Below, piece after piece: positions 26,935-36,500 of a DNA stretch of 64,000 bases. The notes below the pieces were generated by a model. It had not been told where the DNA came from. It saw only the letters and a program-made list of their open reading frames with translations, and ran no database searches. The stretch is taken from assembly GCF_017313225.1 (NCBI RefSeq), contig NZ_JAFLNE010000003.1, forward strand, positions 340,692-404,691, read 5' to 3'. Position 1 is the first letter of the stretch, and each line of letters begins with the position of its first letter. Position numbers and translations under genes: made by a program. Source of the DNA: Allomuricauda sp. CAU 1633. Its GTDB lineage: Bacteria; Bacteroidota; Bacteroidia; Flavobacteriales; Flavobacteriaceae.

Positions 26935-27834
26935 TTAAATAAACTTATCTATTACGTATATGATTTGAATCAATGATATATAGGTGACACTTGCCAGCAT
27001 CAACCGTCTTGCGGTAACATTGTCTCGCTTTTCATACAGTCTGAATGCAAAAAATAGCATCGTCAATCCTGCCAACAACACCAATATTGCTGCTACAACA
27101 GACAGGTTCAATCTCCCTGTAATGCCAAAGGCAGGCATCACTGAGATGACAATCATCCAAACGGTATATAAAATAATCTGCATGATGGTGCCCTGATCCT
27201 TTTTACCGGTGGGCAACATTTTAAAGCCTGCTTTTTTGTAATCCTCGTCCAACATCCAACCCAAAGCCCAAAAATGGGGAAATTGCCAAAAAAACTGAAT
27301 CATGAAAAGGGTTCCGGGCTCAATGCCAAAATCGTCAGTAGCCGCTACCCAACCCAACATAAAGGGGATTGCTCCAGGAAAAGCCCCCACAAAAACAGCT
27401 AGTGGAGTTTTTGTTTTTAAAGGAGTGTATACACTAGTATATAGAAAGATGGAGATTGCTCCAAACATGGCTGTCTTTGGGCTAAGCGCAAATAGGGCCA
27501 CTACTCCCAGAACGGTCAACAGTATAGCGATGGTCAATGCTGCCTTTACCGACATTCTTCCAGAAGGAATAGGACGATTCTTGGTACGGTTCATCAAAGC
27601 GTCCAAGTCCTTTTCAATGATTTGATTGAAGGCGTTGGAGGCCCCAACCATACAATATCCGCCAAAGGTCAATAACAATAGGGATACCGCACTGATTTGA
27701 TAGGCACCCAAGAAATATCCGGCAATGGATGAAAAAACAACACTAACTGCCAGCTTGGCCTTGGTAATCTCCTTGAAATCGGAAAATAGTAAGGAAAAGG
27801 AAGTATTTTTAACGGAACCTACAGCAGATTTCAT
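26935..27834 (-). CDS. cyoE: Heme O synthase (protoheme IX farnesyltransferase)
   Basis: The 299-residue UbiA-family membrane enzyme transfers farnesyl to heme B to give heme O, the precursor of heme A for aa3 oxidases. The prenyl-diphosphate-binding aspartate motif is visible as NAFNQIIEKDLDALMNRTKNRP, here best cited as NxxxD..xD, and the second motif DEDYKKAGFKMLP follows. Seven to nine helices are predicted. The ATG at 27834 is chosen over an upstream TTG. It leads the oxidase accessory unit. Heme A synthase is not in this window. Confidence 0.95.
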   Translation of the reverse strand: MKSAVGSVKNTSFSLLFSDFKEITKAKLAVSVVFSSIAGYFLGAYQISAVSLLLLTFGGYCMVGASNAFNQIIEKDLDALMNRTKNRPIPSGRMSVKAALTIAILLTVLGVVALFALSPKTAMFGAISIFLYTSVYTPLKTKTPLAVFVGAFPGAIPFMLGWVAATDDFGIEPGTLFMIQFFWQFPHFWALGWMLDEDYKKAGFKMLPTGKKDQGTIMQIILYTVWMIVISVMPAFGITGRLNLSVVAAILVLLAGLTMLFFAFRLYEKRDNVTARRLMLASVTYISLIQIIYVIDKFI

Positions 27835-27905
27835 CCACAAACATAATTGGCAGGCAAAGATAACGTCATCTCATTTCTTTTCCAACCCATTGATCGTCTT
27901 TGTGT

Positions 27906-27913
27906 TATTTTTG
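27906..27913 (+). promoter_or_regulatory. -7 promoter element for the MBL-fold gene
   Basis: TATTTTTG matches TAnnTTTG and sits about 40 bp before the ATG at 27954. A -33 box is less clear, with T-rich sequence at 27874-27880. Confidence 0.45.
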
Positions 27914-27953
27914 AATGTCAGTATCTAATTAAATCAACCCTAATACTATAATT

Positions 27954-28850
27954 ATGCGCTACATCCTAAGCTTTTTGCTCTTATTGCCCTTACTCACTTT
28001 ATATGCCCAAGATGATGAGGTGACCATCACGATTGACACTCTTTCCCAAAGAACCTTTATGCTTACCGGACGGGGCGGAAATATTGGCATTTATGTGGGC
28101 CAAGAAAGCGTTTTTATGGTGGATGATCAATTTGCTCCGCTCAGCGAAAAAATTAAAATGTCCATTGCCACGCTTACGGACAAACCGATTACCTATTTAC
28201 TGAACACCCACATGCATGGGGATCATACAGGTGGCAATATAAATTTTAATACCGATGAGACCGTTTTGGTGGCTCAGGATAATGTTCGAAAACGGCTTAA
28301 GGCCAGTGGTGTGGAAAAATTGACTGCCAACGAAATGAGCCAACAGGAATATGAGAACAGTTTGCCCGAAATCACTTTTTCAGAGGACCTTACCTTCCAT
28401 GATGGCGAGGAGACCGTGATGGCCATCCACGTGCACAACGCCCATACCGATGGAGATGCCCTGATTTATTTCGTGACTGAGAATGTATTGCACATGGGCG
28501 ATACATATTTTGCAGGACGTTATCCCTATATAGATTTGGGAAGTGGTGGAAGCATTGAAGGCTATATTGCGGCTCATAGAAAAGCCCTAATGGTGATTGA
28601 TGGTGACACCAAAATTATTCCCGGACATGGAAGACCGTCAAACAAAGTTGAACTGGAGACTTATGTTCAGGTGCTTGAAGATATTAAAGAAATCATTCAA
28701 AAAGAGATTACTGCTGGGAAGTCTCTGGAGGAAGTAAAAAGCAACGGTAATCTTACTTCCAAATATGACACCGACTATGGCAATGGGTACATTAATCCTG
28801 AACGTATGCGGGAAACAGTATACAATAGCTTGGTAGCAAAGTCAAAGTAA
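27954..28850 (+). CDS. Exported MBL-fold metallo-hydrolase
   Basis: The 298-residue protein has a signal peptide ending LYAQ and a metallo-beta-lactamase fold with HMHGDHTGG (His86, His88, Asp90, His91), His164 in NAHTDGD, and His225 in PGHG. This is a full dinuclear zinc site. The arrangement resembles class B-like or quinoprotein-relay/SoxH-like MBL proteins, and whether it acts on beta-lactams cannot be told from sequence. It is monocistronic and followed by a terminator. Confidence 0.88.
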   Translation: MRYILSFLLLLPLLTLYAQDDEVTITIDTLSQRTFMLTGRGGNIGIYVGQESVFMVDDQFAPLSEKIKMSIATLTDKPITYLLNTHMHGDHTGGNINFNTDETVLVAQDNVRKRLKASGVEKLTANEMSQQEYENSLPEITFSEDLTFHDGEETVMAIHVHNAHTDGDALIYFVTENVLHMGDTYFAGRYPYIDLGSGGSIEGYIAAHRKALMVIDGDTKIIPGHGRPSNKVELETYVQVLEDIKEIIQKEITAGKSLEEVKSNGNLTSKYDTDYGNGYINPERMRETVYNSLVAKSK

Positions 28851-28857
28851 AGAACAA

Positions 28858-28888
28858 AAAAAGCCCTGACGTTACCATCAGGGCTTTT
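28858..28888. terminator. Bidirectional rho-independent terminator
   Basis: AAAAGCCCTGA pairs with TCAGGGCTTTT around an 8-nt loop. A and T tracts on either side allow use by the MBL gene and the convergent tonB gene. Confidence 0.9.
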
Positions 28889-28921
28889 CCCATTCCCGCC
28901 TCAACAGGAATTGTAGATATT

Positions 28922-29626
28922 TTACTGGAGCTTAAATGTAATTGGAATACTAAAAGGTACTTTTACAGCTCTACCTCTTTGCTTTCCAGGAGTCATTTTA
29001 GGCAATCTCTCGATAATTCTCAATGCCTCCGCTTCCAAGTTTTTGTCCGGTCCACGCATTCTAATGTTTCCGATGCTCCCATCTTTTTGGATAACGAAAA
29101 TTACGTTTACCCTACCTTGAACACCCATTTCCTGGGCAATTTCTGGGTAACGGAAGTTTTTACGGATATGCTTCTGCATCATTTCCTGGAAACAAGCTTT
29201 TTTATCGCTGGCTCCTTCACAACCTGGGAAAACAGGTACATCTTCAATAACAGCAAATGGAACTGAAATATCTTCTTCAACCTCTTCCACTTCTACTTCT
29301 TCAATCTCGATAACCTCTTCTTCTTGGCTGGTCTCAGTGGATTCGATTACGGTTTCTTCTACCTCTTCCTCATCTTCAACAACTTCAATTACCTCAGGAG
29401 CTGCAGGTGGCGGTGGTGGCGGTGGAGTTTTTATTTGTTCGGTCATTGGCACTTCTTCGTCCAACTGATCCTCAACGTTCAAGGCAATGTCATAATCATT
29501 AGCCTTGTCATATTTTTTCCATTCCATGGCTCCATACACCAATGCCAAAACAGCGGCCAGCCCTACAACAAAATAGAGTGAACTGTTTCGTCCTACATCT
29601 GCTTTTGGATTCTTTTTTAGTTCCAT
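28922..29626 (-). CDS. tonB: Energy transducer TonB
   Basis: With the ATG at 29626 the product has 234 residues and begins MELKKNPKADVGRNS, the usual Bacteroidota TonB start. The in-frame start at 29674 would add 16 residues. One membrane helix (~18-36) is followed by a linker with a PPPPPPP tract and a strongly acidic, valine/glutamate-rich stretch of about 45 residues. The C-terminal TonB domain (~150-234) contains YPEIAQEMGVQGRVNVIFVI. TonB transmits the proton-motive force to outer-membrane receptors. The acidic linker is unusual compared with the basic/proline linkers of enterobacterial TonB. Confidence 0.94.
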   Translation of the reverse strand: MELKKNPKADVGRNSSLYFVVGLAAVLALVYGAMEWKKYDKANDYDIALNVEDQLDEEVPMTEQIKTPPPPPPPAAPEVIEVVEDEEEVEETVIESTETSQEEEVIEIEEVEVEEVEEDISVPFAVIEDVPVFPGCEGASDKKACFQEMMQKHIRKNFRYPEIAQEMGVQGRVNVIFVIQKDGSIGNIRMRGPDKNLEAEALRIIERLPKMTPGKQRGRAVKVPFSIPITFKLQ

Positions 29627-29678
29627 CTTTTTGAATTTAGTGTTCGCTAATTTAATTATTAATTCGTTAAACAAGCAA

Positions 29679-30086
29679 TTAAAACTTCCATTTTAACGGC
29701 CTTTTTTTGGAAAAAAGCCATTGGATAAGGCCAATTCCTACAAATGCGCCCAATACATTGGCAAAAACATCACCCAATTCGGCCATTCGATCAACAGTAA
29801 GTGTGTACTGTAAAGCCTCAATAAGTATGCCATAGGCAACTGCCCCGAAAAAAACATACCCGATGGCTTTCCGCAATTTTAAATTGCCCTTGGTACGCTC
29901 CCTTACAAAAAAAACGCCCAGAAACGTAAAAACCAAATAAAATACAAAATGAGTCATTTTATCGGCATAGGGAATATTCAATTGTCCCGTGTCCAAATCC
30001 ATCTCGGAGAAAGAAAATAAGCTGAGCATTGTTATGAACATCACCCAGCTTATAAATAATAAGGTATACGTATTTTTTTTAAGCAC
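29679..30086 (-). CDS. VanZ-family membrane protein
   Basis: The 135-residue protein has four predicted helices and the VanZ-like pattern with DKMTHFVFYLVF and ELGDVFANVLGAFVGI. Family members include a teicoplanin-resistance protein and phosphotransbutyrylase-like proteins, but the function here is unknown. The apparent start is GTG at 30086 and overlaps the gcvH stop by 8 bp, so it is probably coupled to gcvH. Confidence 0.85.
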   Translation of the reverse strand: MLKKNTYTLLFISWVMFITMLSLFSFSEMDLDTGQLNIPYADKMTHFVFYLVFTFLGVFFVRERTKGNLKLRKAIGYVFFGAVAYGILIEALQYTLTVDRMAELGDVFANVLGAFVGIGLIQWLFSKKRPLKWKF

Positions 30087-30459
30087 CTATCAATGCCTTG
30101 TAGTCTTCATCACTCATTAAACCTTCCACCTCAGAAGTATCGCTCATTTTGATCTTGATCATCCAGCCTTCACCATAAGGATCGGTATTTACCTTTTCGG
30201 GTTCGTCTTCCAATGCTTCATTGAACTCGATAATTTCACCACTTAGGGGCAAAAAAAGATCGGAAACGGTCTTTACCGCTTCCACGGTTCCAAAAACCTC
30301 TTCTTTATCCAGGGTCTCATCCAAGGTTTCCACCTCTACATAAACAATATCACCCAATTCGCCCTGGGCAAAATCTGTGATTCCTACAGTTGCAATGTCA
30401 CCGTCTATTTTGACCCATTCGTGGTCCTTGGTATACTTCAGTTCAGCTGGTATGTTCAT
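30079..30459 (-). CDS. gcvH: Glycine cleavage system H protein
   Basis: The 126-residue lipoyl carrier shuttles the methylamine group between the P and T proteins of the glycine cleavage system. The lipoylated residue is Lys63 in GTVEAVKTVSDL. KYTKDHEWVKI and TDFAQGELGDIVYVE are characteristic. The P and T genes are not in the window. It lies 105 bp after sprA on the same strand. Confidence 0.97.
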   Translation of the reverse strand: MNIPAELKYTKDHEWVKIDGDIATVGITDFAQGELGDIVYVEVETLDETLDKEEVFGTVEAVKTVSDLFLPLSGEIIEFNEALEDEPEKVNTDPYGEGWMIKIKMSDTSEVEGLMSDEDYKALIGA

Positions 30460-30563
30460 TTGTCAAAGTTTGAAATTAGTCGATGGACAAATGTAACAGA
30501 TTGCAGGTTGGTATTCAAACAAACCTTTCAATTATATCCGTGAAAAATACCTCCTCCTTTTTA

Positions 30564-33500
30564 CTAGTTCCCGAAGTTATACCGTATCGTGAACCCGGTG
30601 TTGATCGTGGTTTGTGGAAATGCTGTGGAAACCGCAAATTTGGAGAAGGAGTGATCGTAGAAGAAAAGTGCATTCAAACTTTTGCTCAGGGCATAATCTG
30701 CAGTGAATTTTATGGACATCAATTTTTGGCCCGATGTAATCTGGTTATTGTCAATATCCAAGTTGCGGATGATGGTGATGTTATCCCGTAGGGATAAATC
30801 GGCTTTTAGGTTTAAATCTCCTTTTAAACGCGTCTTTTCGCCACCAATATTGGTCACAAACTTCACATCTTTAAAACGGTACCCTAATCCTAACGTGTAT
30901 TCCTTACCATTGATTTCAGTAAGTAGATTGTTGTCAAAACTAAGCGAAAGGGTTCGGTCAGTACGAACTTCAGCCAAGAAACTAAAGGAGTTGGCCATTT
31001 CAAAATCCACACGCATCAAAGGATTAAACTGGTCCGTCAACACCACATTGTTGATAATATTTTCAGGTAACACATCTCCTGTTTCAGGATCGGTGGTGGT
31101 ATTCTGACGTTCCAAGTTGGTCTGAAAAGAGTTGATGCTATACGCCGCTCGATACCCATGACTCAATGAAAAACGCTTGAACTTTTTTCGGAACCACTTA
31201 TTCTTCATCAATCCAGTATACTTGATGTTCCAGTTTGGAATAGGGATTTGCCTGAAGGCATCCAGATTCACCCGATTGACATCCTGACCCGTATAAGCCG
31301 CAAAGAATGCCGGAAGCAAAACTTCTTGCTGAGTTTTTCCATAGCGTTCTGGGAACCCATCCTCATCCAATTCACCGGGGTTTTCACCTCTGTCCGATAC
31401 CAGCCTATTTGCGATGGTAATTCTATTTTGTTTGAAAGTTTCAAAAGTTTCAGAATCAAACTCATCACTCTTTTTGAATATGGTTCCAATCATTAAAGTG
31501 GAAATACTGAAATTTCCAAAGGTATTCCCCAACAGGGTCTCATACTCCAATTCACCGCCTCCTATATTATTCACCCTAAAGTTTTCTTGATAGCTAGTGG
31601 TCAATTGGCGATCGGCTGTTAAATCGATGGTGATATCCTGAGTGGGCTGGGCCGTAGCCGTTATGTTCAATTGCTTGGTGGAATTCTGCATGTATTGCGA
31701 ATTGAATTCCGGAAAAGTGGTCAACCAGCCGTTCTTTGCCGCCTCGTAACGGACATCAGCCTGACTACCAAAAACAAAGCCCAAAGTTGGACGGGCGGTT
31801 CCTATGAATCCAATGGATTGGGTATATCCAGGCAGTACTTTTCCCCTATTTTCACTGTAATTTACATTCACCCGTTTCACCATGGTTAAAACATCCACCA
31901 AAGTATTGAAACCTTTACTGGTCTTTTTGGGTGTGTTTTCACCTGTACCTTCGGCTGGGTTACCCGCTTTATCCCTGCGTATGGCCGCTTCAGTTGCAGT
32001 AACCTTTCCATCACGCTTCTTCAATCCCAAGAAATCGTAAAAGCGTTGCATGCTCAAGTTTGCCGTTAAATTATGGGTGCTCGCATTTTGTACGGTATTT
32101 ATTTGGGCATTGGGATCATTAAGTGCTTCCTGAACCACTTCGGCCAAAGCATCTCCACCACGTTGCCAGTCAAAATTACTGGTGTAGGTATATTGCGCAT
32201 TGATGAAATCCAGGAATGGAAACTTACTAAACGGCAATTCGTAATTCAACTGCATTTGCTGAGCATGCCTATTGGGTTCGCCAATATCAAAGAAACCATC
32301 CCACAAATCCAAGGTCTCGTCTATACCCGAATCCGGGTCGTCATCCACATTAAAATAATTCCGGACGATCCTGTTGTTGGAACCCGTCAAATTCAACCGC
32401 AAGGATTTGCTGAGGCTATAATTTAAGGTATACTGCCAATTGAACAGATAGTTACGTTGTTGCAACAACGGTAATTCCAAAGCATCCACCCCAGGTTCCA
32501 ATACATCCCTAAAACGCTGCTGGTTAAAAGAGCGGAGGTAATTTGCATTTACAGACAAACTGGTAGGCAATACATTAAAATTCAAATCCTTTAACCATTG
32601 CCAGTATTTGCTCATAAAAAGGGAGTCCTTCTTGGCAAAAGGCGCCACTGGAGCTGGTTTAAAATTGTGATTGTACACAAATCCCGTATTCACATTCTGG
32701 TCTTTAAGATCAGCTATCTCAAAATCCCTGTGATTGGTTTCGTTATAGGAATAATTGAAGGTGAAGTTTTCCACATCAAAGAAGTTGGCTTCCGCTTCCT
32801 CTCCTCTATTTTTTCGCACCCCGATCAAGTTGATACTGGTACGCTTGGTGTAATCTTCTGCCTGCTTTTTGATGGCTTCAGCATCCTCGGGAGTTTCTGC
32901 TGCATCAATTCGGTCTTCCAATTTGAGGTCGTCATACACAGGATCAAATTCGGGTGTGATCAAAGTTTCAGAAATTCCATAGTTGAACGGCAATTGTAGA
33001 TTCCATTTCTTTGGGAACAACTGGCCCACATTTACATTGGTGACCACATCATAGGAAATGGCATCTTCCCTGGATCGTTCATTGGGCATTTGGTCTATGG
33101 ACCCAAACCCAGAAGTACTTTTGCTTCCTGTAGCCGATACATTGGCAAAATCAGCCATGTTGGCATCCAAGGCTGCTATGGCAGCCCATCCTCCGTTATT
33201 GTCCAATCCTGCCAAACGCAGCTCATTGAACCATACCTCTCCCCTAGCAGGTAGGTCATCTATGTTCTTAATCCCGACCATCATCCCACGGATACTACCT
33301 AAGGAAGGATTACCGCGGATTCCAATACGGATTCTTCCCAAGGTTCTCGGTGCAAATTCATCTACAGGAATTACCTCGCCATCCACTACTTCATAATAAT
33401 TGATTTGATTCAGAGTCTGTTCGGCTATTCCACGCGATTTTACTTTATTAAGGTCGTCCAAGGCAATGTCAATTTGGTTGACATCTGGCCAAATCTGATC

Positions 33501-36500
33501 TGCAGAGGTTACATTGAAGGGTGTAAACTGAAGCGGCAATTCTATCTGGTAGAAGTTTTCCGAGAAATCTGTCCCTATTCGAAGAAAACCAACCAAAGGC
33601 GTATCATCATCCGAATAGTCGCCACTCATAATTTTTTCGGCGTGCATGAACATCTTTATCCGTTCATATTGCCGCACATCGACGTTCACATTTTTGAAAA
33701 CCCCGCGGGAGTCCTCAGATTCCAATCCGTCTACAACAAATGACAAGGACTGTTCATTCTGACGGATAATGGTATTGTTGTTGTTTAACTGCTCCCGAAC
33801 CACTCCCGGAGGCAACACGTACGGAATAGGCTGTCTTCCAAAATTCTCCTCAATGTTCACAGTGTTCACATCGGTTACGGTACCATCGTCTGAAGGGTCA
33901 TTGTCCACATCGGGCTGCAACGACCTTGTATAAGTACGCCAATCGCCACGAACCAAATCCAAAGTGGCAAAACGGAGCACAACATCATCGGAGAATCCAG
34001 TCAGGTACATCCGCATAAAACTGACGGACCTAAAATCGGTGATTCCCCCTACCGCATCGGTAAAATCACTCAAAGGAATTTTATACTGAATCCACCTACG
34101 GTTCAATTGGGTACCGTTGGGCAATGATGGGGTAAGGCCTTCGCGGATATCCGTTACATATTCATCATCTATGGTGGTATTGGGCTTAATTTGGATGCGA
34201 TACTCATAATAGCTGTTCACGGTGTTCATCGTCAAATCCCGGTCAATGTCCTCCACATCGGGCAAGGTAGTTGAACCTCGATTGGTATTGGTCACGGCAA
34301 CAGGCGAGTTTCCATCCGTATTGTTAAAATCTGAATAGCGTTCTAAAATGCTTCCATCCCTATTCAAATAATATTGATAGTTATCCAAAGCGGGGTCTTC
34401 TGCAGGACCATTATAAATGGTTTGTTCACCCGCATCATCCAAACCATCCAAACCTACATCTTGCAAGGTTCGATTGGCCTCATCGGCATCAAATGCATAT
34501 ACCAACGATTGTGTGGAAGGTACTTGTCCCCAAATGGTAGGTCGTGGCACTTCGGTATTGGTACTTGCCGGCAATCCGTTTTCATACTGCTTACGACCAT
34601 CACGTAAAATATCTTCAGAAATATTTCCCAAGTTCAATACCAGCTCCCCTGCATTGGCATTGGTGGTCTGACCATCCACATAAGGATCAAGAACCCAAAA
34701 CTGCACAAATTCCACATTGGATTGTTCAAAATTGGTACTGCTCAACGGACGCATAATCCCGGCCCATTTGGCCTCCGGGGTCTCAGTTTCAAAACCGGGG
34801 TTGGCGTTATAAGGTCCTTTTTGGTTAGGATAATATACAATGTCCAAAGTGCTCTGGACTTGGGTTTGCCCTTGGGCAATATCGGTTTCGGTAAAAACCT
34901 CGTCAATGAACACCCTACGGGTGGTGTTCAGCGAAATATCATTATCAGATAGGCCCGATGGTCTTTGGTTGGTATAAAAAATGGGGTCGATGGTATACCA
35001 TGCCATTTTTGCCCGTTCATAGCCCACATCAATATCGGTTCTGTCCTGTAAAAACTCAACAGGCGGGCTCGCTAAGGTCCATCCCAAGGAAGAACGGATA
35101 TCTATCAAGGCCTGTGCCCCTTCAAAATCATCCAAATAGGTGGTGGTCTCCCCTTGAAAATCTGCGTTTTTGGGGGAGTTGGGCTTCAAAAAAGCCACTT
35201 CGCCCCGCAGGGATAGGTTGGAAGGCACATCGGTATCAATATTTGGCAACTTATTGGCCAGTCGGGTCAAAAAGGGAATCTCAGTGCTAAAGTTTCCATT
35301 CAGACCAAAAATGGTATTGTTCACGGGTTCTATTCCGTAATTGGATTTTTGGGTCAGCGGTCGCTCATTCAGATTGAGAAGCGTTCCCCCCAACACAAAA
35401 TTTTCATTGAATTGATGCTCCACATTGATTCCGGTAAACCTTCGGGTTTGTTGCCCAAAAACAGCATTGTTCTCGACTGAAATATTGATGGGTGTATTGG
35501 AAGCTTGTAAACTTGGATCCAAAATCTGAACGGTTCCCGCCTGATAGTTCACGGTATAATCAATTCCTTCTTGAAGCTGACGTCCACCAGCCGTTACCCG
35601 AACCGAACCTCTGGGCACGTTAAAGGCTCCGATTGGAATTCCATTATTCCCTTGGGATTTGTAGCGTCCTTTTATCTGGAACCGGTTCTTTTCCGCATCC
35701 TGCAATGAAGCGGCCTTGGTTTTGGCATACATGTTTCGGAATACGTACCGCTGCTGGTTTACATTATACCCCTGATCGTTTTCCACATCATACGCTCCCC
35801 CTCCCAGTTGCTCAAATAAATACTCCCCGAAGGGCTCCACTTTGGTAAAAATAATTCGTCCCGATTGGGGGTCTACGGTAATCCCAGGGACATAATCAAA
35901 AAATCCATCTCCGCCCGGTTGTACATCATTATAGACATTAAGACGATCCAAATTGAACACATTGATCAAAATCCGATCCTCCAAACCAGAAGGCCATCCT
36001 ATATTGGGATCCACAGGGGTGATATAGTTCCTCGGAGTAGGGTCAGAATATAGAATGTTCAACTTGAAATCCTCCTCGCTCAACTGAAAAGCTCCAGTAG
36101 CGTAAATATTTTTCATCATCAAATCCCAAATGGGGTCATCCACATTGGTGATGTTACTCTTCAACAATTTTAGGATCAGCGTATTGTTCTCAATAATTGG
36201 ATTTACGCCACCAGAAACGGTTGTGGCATCCACACCGCCGTTGGCAAACTCCCCAACCTGATACACTTCCCCATTGTACGTATACTGAAACGCTACCCCC
36301 AACACCTCATCGTTGCTCAATCGTTGGTTCAAGGAGATGTATCCCAATTGAGAATCGAATTGATAGTCTCTACCCTGCTCCAGTTTTCGGGCATTCTCCA
36401 GGATGGCATAATCAAAACCTTGGTTAACAGAATATCCGGGAATATTAAATCCGGCTTCCACCGTGGCAATATCGCGAATGGATGGGGTCAAGGCCCCAGA

